From contig JAFXVX010000016.1 of the NCBI GenBank assembly GCA_017534745.1, positions 1-43,276 of the forward strand: DNA of 43,276 nt, written 5' to 3'. This DNA is from Bacteroidales bacterium (GTDB taxonomy: Bacteria > Bacteroidota > Bacteroidia > Bacteroidales > UBA932). Below, one piece after another: positions 1 to 5,846 of this stretch; the stretch's first letter is position 1; each line of letters starts with the position of its first letter. The notes beneath the pieces are model-generated. The model was not told where the DNA came from, did no database searches, and saw only the letters and a list, made by a program, of their open reading frames with translations. A program made the position numbers and the translations under genes.

Positions 1-115
1 ACATAACAAAATCATTTTAAACATTCTTCGGTTTCGGGTCCTTACGTGGCCTTCCGTCCGGGTTCCTCATCGGAACGCCTAAGGATATTGCAAAGCTGGG
101 ACCAGTGCCGGGATG

Positions 116-154
116 ATGGACTTTTTGTCACCATAGAAGTGACAAATAGTCCAT
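116..154. repeat. Perfectly placed 16-bp hairpin with 7-nt loop
   Basis: ATGGACTTTTTGTCAC (116-131) pairs with GTGACAAATAGTCCAT (139-154) with a single mismatch in the middle; the loop is 132-138. No T-tract follows, so it is not an obvious intrinsic terminator. It could be an operator, a mobile-element end or a transcript end. Confidence 0.6.
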
Positions 155-221
155 TTTGTGGACAGATTGTCCAGGTGGGAGATGGGTGGAAGAAATAAGT
201 GGTCAAATTGTGGTCAAATTG

Positions 222-313
222 TGGCCAAATTTGGTGAATAGAAAAATTAAAGACTTTGTAAGCGCTTGAATATTAGCAATATACGAAGTCTTTAATGTGC
301 CCCGGGCGGATAT
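222..313. repeat. Attachment-site-like repeat, left copy
   Basis: About 92 bases here align at roughly three quarters identity with 2099-2191. In both copies an AAATTTGG block is followed by a hairpin-forming pair (AGACTTTGTAA and a reversed GAAGTCT) and then GTGCCYCGGGCGG. In the right copy this last block is the 3' end of tRNA-Leu. Here only about 13 bases of tRNA end are present and no tRNA body follows. This is what an old element-chromosome junction would leave. A duplicated terminator is the alternative reading. Confidence 0.5.
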
Positions 314-414
314 AGCTGTATCGGTGGCTATCGTGTATTCTTGGTAGCTATCGAAAGCTATGACCCTTAACTGGTTAAAATAATCTTCGGTGTATTCAAA
401 TAATAAGCGGAAAA

Positions 415-461
415 GGTGACCAAAAGTGACCAAATTTTGGAAAAAGTGACCAAAAGTGACC
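415..461. repeat. Cluster of four RGTGACC heptamers
   Basis: GGTGACC (415-421), AGTGACC (425-431), AGTGACC (445-451) and AGTGACC (455-461) lie in two pairs. The first pair and its AAATTTTGG extension recur at 2089-2114. The spacing of about one turn of the helix (10 nt) inside each pair suggests protein-binding arms, for example recombinase arm sites. That function is inferred. Confidence 0.5.
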
Positions 462-547
462 GAATCCGATGACCTTTCCTACTTGCAAAGATGGAATCTT
501 TGTGCAGTCTATCAAGTTCCCTCACCTGACCTATCAAAAGAAAGTAG

Positions 548-555
548 TAACTTTG
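548..555 (+). promoter_or_regulatory. -7 promoter element for the acetyltransferase gene
   Basis: TAACTTTG is an exact match to the Bacteroidota -7 consensus TAnnTTTG. No good TTTG lies 19-21 nt upstream. A transcript starting a few bases downstream would exclude the ATG at 557 and leave the ATG at 578 as the start. Confidence 0.55.
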
Positions 556-577
556 TATGTTTGATGAAGGTTTCATT

Positions 578-1228
578 ATGAGCAACGTTCCAAATAGACC
601 AGATCCTAATTCGGCTTTCCCCAACCCGAATCTGCCAAGACTATGCTTCATTAAAAACGCGGTAAAGAATCCTCGTATCATCATTGGGGACTATACCTAT
701 TATGATGACCCTGATGGTGCAGACCAATTTGAAAAGCACGTCACTCATTTCTATGATTTCATTGGTGATAAGCTTATCATAGGGAAGTTCTGCGCCATAG
801 CAAAAGGTATAGAGTTCGTGATGAATGGCGCTAATCACAGAATGGATGGGGTGACCACATATCCTTTCTACATTATGGGAGGAGACTGGGGGAGCGCAAT
901 AGCACCAGTAAAAGATGAACTTCCCCTGAAGGGCGATACTATTGTCGGTAATGATGTCTGGATAGGACAGAATGTAACCGTGATGCCTGGGGTTCATATA
1001 GGTGATGGTGCTATCATAGGAACAAATTCAGTTGTAGCCTCCGACATTCCCCCTTATGCAGTTGCTGCTGGGAATCCTTGTCGGGTTATTAGAAAGCGTT
1101 TTGATGACGACTTCATCGCCTATCTCCTGGACTTGAAATGGTGGGATTGGGAAATAGAGAAGATCGAGTCCAACTTTGAGGCTCTATCTAGTGGTGATTT
1201 GTCGCTTATCAAGAATATCGAGAGGTAA
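578..1228 (+). CDS. Vat-family (xenobiotic) O-acetyltransferase
   Basis: The product is a left-handed beta-helix acetyltransferase of the Vat/CatB (xenobiotic acyltransferase) group. Vat enzymes move acetyl from acetyl-CoA to streptogramin A antibiotics in the cytoplasm. The seen features are the FIKN motif near the N-terminus, the signature MNGANHRMDG with the catalytic His (residue 87 from this start), hexapeptide repeats around GNDVWIGQNV and GDGAIIG, and the ending DLKWWDW typical of Vat. The length of 216 aa fits the family. The frame is open from an ATG at 557, but that codon touches a TAACTTTG -7 element, so the ATG at 578, preceded by AAGG, is preferred. The gene is clearly more AT-rich than the chromosomal genes to its right, which suggests transfer. 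Streptogramin resistance is inferred; another acetyl acceptor is possible. Confidence 0.88.
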   Translation: MSNVPNRPDPNSAFPNPNLPRLCFIKNAVKNPRIIIGDYTYYDDPDGADQFEKHVTHFYDFIGDKLIIGKFCAIAKGIEFVMNGANHRMDGVTTYPFYIMGGDWGSAIAPVKDELPLKGDTIVGNDVWIGQNVTVMPGVHIGDGAIIGTNSVVASDIPPYAVAAGNPCRVIRKRFDDDFIAYLLDLKWWDWEIEKIESNFEALSSGDLSLIKNIER

Positions 1229-1302
1229 AGGCCATTCTCAAAATGTGGTTAAAAACCCATACCTTTGACAGTTAGATAAATCGAAATCTGTTTGATCAAA
1301 AT

Positions 1303-2043
1303 ATGAAAATTATCCTCTTACTACTCCTTAGCCTTCTTACCGGATGCAGCGCTACGAAGCATCTGGACAAGTCATCTTCAGATCCGCAGAAGGAAGAACA
1401 GACATCTGTCGTTCCGGACATCCCTTATCAAGTGATTGAAAACCTCATCGGCACAAATGACAAGCCAGCCCTTATCATTTATCTGCACAGCAACAGCGGC
1501 AGCGGCACGGACAACAAAAAGCAGATGAATCAGGCGTCCGTCAGCAATATCGAGAAATACATCAAAGACAATAATATCCCTGCGTATTTCCTTGTGCCGC
1601 AGTGCCCGACCGATCATGAATGGGACAGCAGAGGAAGCACTGCTGGCTATTATGTAAAGGCCAAGGAACTGCTTGATTACTTCATGAAGGAGAAGGATAT
1701 CGATGAGAGCCGAGTCTATATCTGCGGCACATCGATGGGGGCTATGGGCGCATGGAGAATGCTCAAGGAATACCCGAAGCTTTTCACCGCTGGCATCGTC
1801 TCATCCGGGCAGGCCCAATTTGCCACACCGTCACTGTACACCTATCTTCCTCTATATATTACGGCAGGAACGGAAGAGCGCAGTTATGAAGCGCTCAAGA
1901 GTTTCGCCCTGCAAATCAAAAATGCCGGAGGAAATGTAGTATTTGAGGAATTCGAAGGAATGACACATGGCCGAGCCTGCGACAATGCTTGCTCAGCCGA
2001 AAGACTCCAATGGTTATTTTCTCAGAAGAAAGGCATCAAGTAA
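1303..2043 (+). CDS. Alpha/beta-hydrolase lipoprotein (PHB depolymerase/esterase-like)
   Basis: This is a predicted surface or periplasmic lipoprotein of 246 aa, with a short hydrophobic signal and a lipobox LLTGC (Cys15). An alpha/beta-hydrolase fold is shown by IIYLHSNSG (oxyanion region, about 58-66), the nucleophile elbow GTSMG with Ser144, a strand-loop ITAGTEE that could supply the acid, and His222 in GMTHG. The layout resembles esterase/PHB-depolymerase and prolyl-oligopeptidase-like secreted hydrolases of Bacteroidota. The substrate cannot be read from the sequence. It follows the Vat-like gene by 74 bp on the same strand and shares its lower GC, so both may be cargo of one element. 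Confidence 0.8.
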   Translation: MKIILLLLLSLLTGCSATKHLDKSSSDPQKEEQTSVVPDIPYQVIENLIGTNDKPALIIYLHSNSGSGTDNKKQMNQASVSNIEKYIKDNNIPAYFLVPQCPTDHEWDSRGSTAGYYVKAKELLDYFMKEKDIDESRVYICGTSMGAMGAWRMLKEYPKLFTAGIVSSGQAQFATPSLYTYLPLYITAGTEERSYEALKSFALQIKNAGGNVVFEEFEGMTHGRACDNACSAERLQWLFSQKKGIK

Positions 2044-2098
2044 ATTCCTGTTTATCGGTCTCTTTGGTTCTTTGGCCTGAAAGAAAAAGATGACCAAA

Positions 2099-2191
2099 AG
2101 TGACCAAATTTGGGGGATACAAAAAACAAGACCTTGTAAAATGTTTGAAAATCAACAACTTACAAAGTCCTGTTGTGCCTCGGGCGGGAAT
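2099..2191. repeat. Attachment-site-like repeat, right copy, overlapping the tRNA-Leu 3' end
   Basis: This copy matches 222-313. Its distal part, GTGCCTCGGGCGG, is the discriminator base, acceptor strand and edge of the T-stem of the tRNA on the minus strand. Inside, ACCTTGTAA (2140-2148) and TTACAAAGT pair with each other, and on the minus strand the hairpin is followed by a T-rich run, so the same bases may also terminate tRNA-Leu transcription. Confidence 0.5.
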
Positions 2192-2260
2192 CGAACCCGC
2201 ACGGCCGTTTCGGGCCAAGGGATTTTAAGTCCCTCGTGTCTACCATTCCACCACCAAGGC
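2176..2260 (-). tRNA. tRNA-Leu (anticodon TAA)
   Basis: On the minus strand the 85-nt sequence folds as a class II tRNA. The acceptor stem is GCCTTGG/CCGAGGC with discriminator A. The D-arm contains GGTAGACAC. The anticodon stem-loop is GGGACTTAAAATCCC, giving anticodon TAA. There is a long variable arm (GGCCCGAAACGGCC), and the T-arm carries GGTTCGAACC. CCA is not encoded. The 3' end abuts an attachment-like repeat. A TACATTTG -7 element lies about 40 bp upstream. Confidence 0.95.
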
Positions 2261-2299
2261 GGAGGGGTGTGGGGGCGGGGCGCTCCCGGGTTGCGGCGA

Positions 2300-2307
2300 C
2301 AAATGTA
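2300..2307 (-). promoter_or_regulatory. -7 promoter element for tRNA-Leu
   Basis: On the minus strand this reads TACATTTG, an exact TAnnTTTG match, 40 nt from the mature tRNA 5' end. No clear -33 TTTG is visible. A weaker plus-strand box, TATCTTTA (2320-2327), could serve the downstream EEP gene divergently. Confidence 0.5.
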
Positions 2308-2376
2308 CGAAAAAAATCCTATCTTTACACTTTGAAGGACCGGGAGGTCTTTCGTGGCAAAAATTTTTGAGGCATT

Positions 2377-3345
2377 ATGAAAAGATTAATAGCTGCTGTT
2401 CTTGTGCTCATGGCCGTTTCGGCTATGGCTTTCGGGAAAGGAAAAGGAAAGGAAATCAAGGTGCTTTACTGGAACATCCAGAACGGGATGTGGAGCGACC
2501 AGGGAAACAATTACGACAATTTTGTCGCCTTTGTGAAGGATCTGGATCCGGACATCTGCGTCTGGGCGGAGGCCGAGTCGCGGTACGTCACCGACACGTG
2601 CTCCAGGCTGAAAGCTCCGGAGGAGCAGTATCTGCCGTGGAACTGGGATATATTGGCGCGCCGCTATGGACACAGCTATTCGCTGCTCTGCGGAAAGCGT
2701 GACGGCTTTCCGCAGGTGGTGACATCTAAGTATCCGCTGGAGATCGTGAAGCGCATCACCGGCAACGGCGACGACATCCTCGTCGCCCACGGCGCCGGCT
2801 GGGCGAAGGTGGACCTCGGGAAGGGGCGTGAACTGAACATCGTGACCGTCCACACCTGGCCGCACCGTCACACCTACGGAGCCGAGGACAAGAAGGCCAG
2901 CGCTGAGGCGAGGGGAGGGGATTACTTCCGGGCGTCCGAGATCAAGTATATATGCGAGCAGACCGTGGCGACCGTTCCGGGCGCGGCGGACCAGCTGTGG
3001 CTGATGACCGGGGATTTCAACTCCATCTCTTCGGTGGACAATTACCACTATGAACTCGACCTGTCGGATCCTCGTTTTCTCGTCCACGATTATGTGAGGG
3101 GGAATACGCCGCTCCTCGACCTCATCGAGCGGTTCTATCAGGGTGAATTCAAAAAAAGCACCCTCTCGGGGCGCCGTATTGACTTCGCGTATGTGAGTCC
3201 GGCGCTGTTTGACAGGGTGATTTCCGCCGCCACGCTATACGAGGGGTTCGCCGACCTTCGGAGGGACCCGCGCGGGAAGGCCGTCAATAATTTCTGCCAT
3301 CCGTCGGATCACTATCCGATATTGTTTACGTTCAAACTGAAATAG
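2377..3345 (+). CDS. Secreted endonuclease/exonuclease/phosphatase (EEP) family protein
   Basis: The 322-aa protein has a cleavable signal peptide (about 1-20, ending SAMAFG) followed by one EEP (DNase I/sphingomyelinase-fold) domain. Metal and catalytic motifs in order are WNIQNG (about 32-37), the acidic WAEAES (Glu65 or Glu67), a TGDFNS motif (conserved Asp/Asn) and SDHYPI at the C-terminus (His312). EEP enzymes cut phosphodiester or phosphomonoester bonds in nucleic acids, lipids or sugar phosphates, and the signal peptide places this one outside the cytoplasm. The stop is 2 nt before the start of the AraM-like gene, so the two are probably co-transcribed. The true substrate is not known. 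Confidence 0.85.
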   Translation: MKRLIAAVLVLMAVSAMAFGKGKGKEIKVLYWNIQNGMWSDQGNNYDNFVAFVKDLDPDICVWAEAESRYVTDTCSRLKAPEEQYLPWNWDILARRYGHSYSLLCGKRDGFPQVVTSKYPLEIVKRITGNGDDILVAHGAGWAKVDLGKGRELNIVTVHTWPHRHTYGAEDKKASAEARGGDYFRASEIKYICEQTVATVPGAADQLWLMTGDFNSISSVDNYHYELDLSDPRFLVHDYVRGNTPLLDLIERFYQGEFKKSTLSGRRIDFAYVSPALFDRVISAATLYEGFADLRRDPRGKAVNNFCHPSDHYPILFTFKLK

Positions 3346-3347
3346 TT

Positions 3348-4691
3348 ATGGATAATCAGGAGAGGATACTCAAGGCGCTTGCCATCGCGACGGACACGAA
3401 GGTGTTCGAGATGGGTAGCGGGGTGGCCGGCCGTGCTCCTGTTGTGTTCAGGGAGTGTTTTCCCGGGAAAACGGCGATGATTGTAGCAGACGTCCACACC
3501 TGGCCGGTGCTGGGAGCGCAGGTCTTCGCGGAGTTTGCCGCCGCGGGAATACCTGTGGATAAGGACATCATTCAGGAGGAGGAATTCCACGCCGAGTGGG
3601 CATACGTCGAGAGGGTGGACGCCCTGCTGGACGCCCGCCCCGACGCGATTCTCGTGTCGGTGGGCTCGGGGGTGATCAACGACCTGTGCAAACTGTCGTC
3701 GCACCGCCACGGCAGGTCCTACCTGACCCTGCCGACGGCCGCATCAGTTGACGGGTACTCCTCGTTCGGTGCATCCATTACATATAAGGGCCTGAAGCAG
3801 ACTTTCGAGTGTCCGGCGCCGACGGCGATTCTGGCGGATATCGACGTCATCGCCGCCGCGCCGAAGTGGATGACGGCGGCCGGCTATGCCGACCTCGCCG
3901 CCAAGGTCCCCTGCGGTGCGGAGTGGATGATCGCCGACCTGTTCGGGACGGAGCCGATTCAGCCCGTCGCCTGGCACGTGCTTCAGGACGTGCTGGATGA
4001 GATGCTCTCCGACCCGGAGGGCGTTGCGGCAGGGAAGCCGGAGGCCATCGCCCTCCTTTTCGAGGGCCTTACCTACAGCGGCTTCGCGATGCAGGCGGCG
4101 CGCTCGAGCCGCCCGGCCTCCTGCACGGACCACCTGTTCAGCCATTACCTCGACATGACGGAGCACCGCTACAAGGGTAACCTCCAGAGCCACGGCTTCC
4201 AGGTAGCGATAGGGACGCTCACCATGTGCGCGTTCTTCGATGCCTTCCTGGAGATGGATCTCTCCGGGCTGGATATCGACGCGTGCGCCGCGGCCTGGCC
4301 CTCCCTGGAGGAGGAGCAGGCGCGTGCCCGCAAGGTTTTCGCCAACTTTGTCGATCCGGAACTCGGAGTACGTGAGATTACTAAAAAATACGGCGACAGA
4401 GAGACCGTCCGCGAGCAGCTTCGCCGCGTGCGGGACGCCTGGCCGGAGCTTCGGGAGAAGTACCGCGCCCAGGTCTGGCCGTTTGAGAAGATGCAGCGCT
4501 GCTTCGCCATCGTCGGCGCCCCGACGGATCCCGCCGACATCGGCGTGAGCCGCCGCATGCTCCGCGACATGGTCCCGTTCACCCAGCTGATGCGCTACCG
4601 CATCAACCTTCTTGACCTGGCCAAGCGTGCTCGCATCTACGACACCCTTGTCGAAAAAGTCTTCGGCCCCGGCGGCGTCTGGGAGGTGTAG
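3348..4691 (+). CDS. araM: sn-Glycerol-1-phosphate dehydrogenase (AraM/EgsA family)
   Basis: The 447-aa cytoplasmic protein belongs to the iron-alcohol-dehydrogenase-like superfamily, AraM/glycerol-1-phosphate dehydrogenase branch, which reduces dihydroxyacetone phosphate to sn-glycerol 1-phosphate with NAD(P)H. Visible motifs are the nucleotide-binding GSGVINDL (106-113), the TAASVDGYSS block (130-139), GYADLAAK with the metal-ligand Asp182, and candidate metal-ligand histidines in CTDHLFSHY (His262) and SHGFQV (His282). The length is that of the longer bacterial AraM type. It starts 2 nt after the EEP gene and ends 53 nt before the RNA methyltransferase. The product could feed a glycerol-1-phosphate-containing lipid or wall polymer, but nothing else here shows such a pathway. 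Confidence 0.85.
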   Translation: MDNQERILKALAIATDTKVFEMGSGVAGRAPVVFRECFPGKTAMIVADVHTWPVLGAQVFAEFAAAGIPVDKDIIQEEEFHAEWAYVERVDALLDARPDAILVSVGSGVINDLCKLSSHRHGRSYLTLPTAASVDGYSSFGASITYKGLKQTFECPAPTAILADIDVIAAAPKWMTAAGYADLAAKVPCGAEWMIADLFGTEPIQPVAWHVLQDVLDEMLSDPEGVAAGKPEAIALLFEGLTYSGFAMQAARSSRPASCTDHLFSHYLDMTEHRYKGNLQSHGFQVAIGTLTMCAFFDAFLEMDLSGLDIDACAAAWPSLEEEQARARKVFANFVDPELGVREITKKYGDRETVREQLRRVRDAWPELREKYRAQVWPFEKMQRCFAIVGAPTDPADIGVSRRMLRDMVPFTQLMRYRINLLDLAKRARIYDTLVEKVFGPGGVWEV

Positions 4692-4698
4692 CGGAGCC

Positions 4699-4733
4699 TG
4701 TCATACCGAGGCCGGCTGGCCGAGAGTATCTCC
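4699..4733. repeat. Short GTCAT...ATCTCC hairpin repeat
   Basis: GTCATACCGAGGCC and its partner GGCCGAGAGTATCTCC form a short imperfect hairpin between two co-directional genes. A close relative (GTCATACCGAG...GCGAGCGTATCTCC) sits at 32903-32937 inside the beta-mannosidase reading frame. It belongs to a dispersed family seen at least nine times in this window. Confidence 0.6.
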
Positions 4734-4744
4734 TCTAAGAATAT

Positions 4745-5467
4745 ATGTTAACAGCAGCGGAAATAAAGAAAATCAGGAGTCTCCGGGAGAAGAAGTACCG
4801 GGACGAGTACGGCCTGTTCGTGGTCGAGGGTGAGAAGCTCGTCGCCGAGGCGCTCGACTCCGGCTGGGACGTCGAGGGCGTCTGGCGCATAGAGGAGATT
4901 GGCGAGCGCACCATGGCGCGCCTCTCCTCCCTCTCCACCCCGCCCCCCGTCCTCGCCGTCCTACGCAAGCGTCCAGACATCGCCCTTCCCAGCCCCGCCG
5001 GGCTGTCGCTAGCGCTCGACGGGATACGCGACCCGGGGAACCTCGGGACAATCCTGCGGGCGGCGGACTGGTTCGGGGTGGACGCCGTGTACGCATCGCC
5101 GGACACCGTGGACCTGTATAACCCCAAGGTCGTCCAGTCCACGATGGGCGCCATCTTCCGCGTGGCGTTTCACAACACCGACCTTCCCGCCCTCTGCCGC
5201 CGCTGGACGGCTTCCGGTGGCGTCGTCTATGGCACCTTCCTCGACGGGAAGAACATCTACGGCGAGGCGCTGGAGACCGGTGACGGCGCCCCGGTGCTCG
5301 TCATCACCGGCAGCGAGGCGGACGGCATCTCTCCCGAGGTCGCCGCGTGTTGCACTTCCCGCCTCTACCTCCCGCCGTTCCCCCCGGACGACCCCGGCAG
5401 CGAGTCCCTCAACGCCGCCGTCGCCACCGCCCTCACCCTCGCCGAGTTCCGCCGCCGCGCTTTATAG
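4745..5467 (+). CDS. SpoU/TrmH-family RNA 2'-O-methyltransferase
   Basis: The 240-aa protein has an N-terminal substrate-binding part (FVVEGEKLVAEAL, about 25-37) and a C-terminal SPOUT (trefoil-knot) methyltransferase domain with the three family motifs: DPGNLGTILRAADWFG (motif 1, about 97-112), the ITGSEADGIS SAM loop (motif 2, about 186) and SLNAAVATAL (motif 3). It would methylate a ribose in tRNA or rRNA using SAM. The exact target (for example the RlmB or TrmH site) cannot be assigned from sequence alone. The ATG follows a hairpin repeat and a purine-poor leader. Confidence 0.9.
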   Translation: MLTAAEIKKIRSLREKKYRDEYGLFVVEGEKLVAEALDSGWDVEGVWRIEEIGERTMARLSSLSTPPPVLAVLRKRPDIALPSPAGLSLALDGIRDPGNLGTILRAADWFGVDAVYASPDTVDLYNPKVVQSTMGAIFRVAFHNTDLPALCRRWTASGGVVYGTFLDGKNIYGEALETGDGAPVLVITGSEADGISPEVAACCTSRLYLPPFPPDDPGSESLNAAVATALTLAEFRRRAL

Positions 5468-5478
5468 CCTAGGTGTTC

Positions 5479-5557
5479 GTAATGGCATAAAAAAACCGCC
5501 ATTACTCGCGAAAAACGCCATTTTTGCTAGTAATGGCGCAAAATTCCATCCATTACT
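5479..5557. repeat. Alternating four-arm palindromic element (GTAATGGC type)
   Basis: Four arms alternate in orientation: GTAATGGCA (5479-5487), GCCATTACT (5498-5506), AGTAATGGC (5529-5537) and CCATTACT (5550-5557). Arms 1-2 and 3-4 form two local hairpins, while arms 1-4 and 2-3 allow nested pairing. An extra partial GCCATTTTT lies between them. No second copy is seen in the window. Confidence 0.6.
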
Positions 5558-5597
5558 CACACCCCGCCTCGGTTCGCCCTCGCCAAGTCACCCCCCG

Positions 5598-5753
5598 CGC
5601 TTCGTGAAATTCACCTGCCACGCCAATGCCCATTTGGTGGCGTGAGAGCCATCTTCGTGTGGCAGGTGAGGCAAAATCGGCTCACCTGCCATGGTGAAAT
5701 GCATCAGGTGACGTATATTGCACAATTCCGTGGCAGGTGAATTTCATGAAGCG
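5598..5753. repeat. 156-bp element with 24-bp terminal inverted repeats
   Basis: The ends 5598-5621 and 5730-5753 are inverted copies of each other with 23 of 24 bases matching. Inside is a perfect 11-bp stem with a 10-nt loop (5660-5691, TGGCAGGTGAG paired with CTCACCTGCCA), and a CACGCCA/TGGCGTG stem-loop. The motif TCACCTGCCA/TGGCAGGTGA therefore occurs four times in alternating orientation. It is noncoding. A MITE, a REPIN-like element or a structured RNA are the candidates. Confidence 0.65.
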
Positions 5754-5790
5754 CCCTTCGGCCAGGCTCCCGCCCCATAAGGCGCACGGA

Positions 5791-5823
5791 TTTGGGGATT
5801 TCCGGCGAAAAGGGTATATTCGC
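5791..5823 (+). promoter_or_regulatory. Promoter for the first FISUMP-like lipoprotein gene
   Basis: TTTG (5791-5794), a 21-nt spacer and TATATTCG (5816-5823, one mismatch to TAnnTTTG) form a well-spaced promoter. Its position, about 25-30 nt before the signal-peptide codons, matches the arrangement upstream of the paralogue at 9672. Confidence 0.55.
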
Positions 5824-5846
5824 AGTCAGTTGAAAATATAAATCGC

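Larger units (their letters stand above)
1..577. other. Intergenic region with hairpin and repeated motifs
   Basis: No convincing gene is visible. The stretch is AT-rich. It holds a strong hairpin (116-154), a repeat of the sequence beside tRNA-Leu (about 222-313), and a cluster of four AGTGACC/GGTGACC heptamers (415-461) whose first 25 bases recur almost exactly at 2089-2114. The reverse strand of the first 60 bases reads as a short basic peptide tail, but no domain or start supports a gene. The short ORFs here are made of the repeats. Confidence 0.6.
5468..5846. other. Intergenic region filled by two palindromic elements and a promoter
   Basis: There is no gene. The region contains a four-arm element (5479-5557), a second and unrelated four-arm element (5598-5753) and a good promoter (5791-5823). 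No protein-coding frame with recognisable content crosses it. Confidence 0.7.

Noticed and set aside
1..116. Reverse-strand basic peptide tail ending at position 31
   Set aside because: The frame is short, has an in-frame stop close upstream and no recognisable family.
415..461. CRISPR-like array of AGTGACC repeats
   Set aside because: The units are only 7 bp, the spacing is irregular and there are no cas genes.
2090..2370. Plus-strand ORFs crossing the tRNA-Leu gene
   Set aside because: They read through the tRNA on the opposite strand, a common cause of false peptides, and have no promoter or domain.
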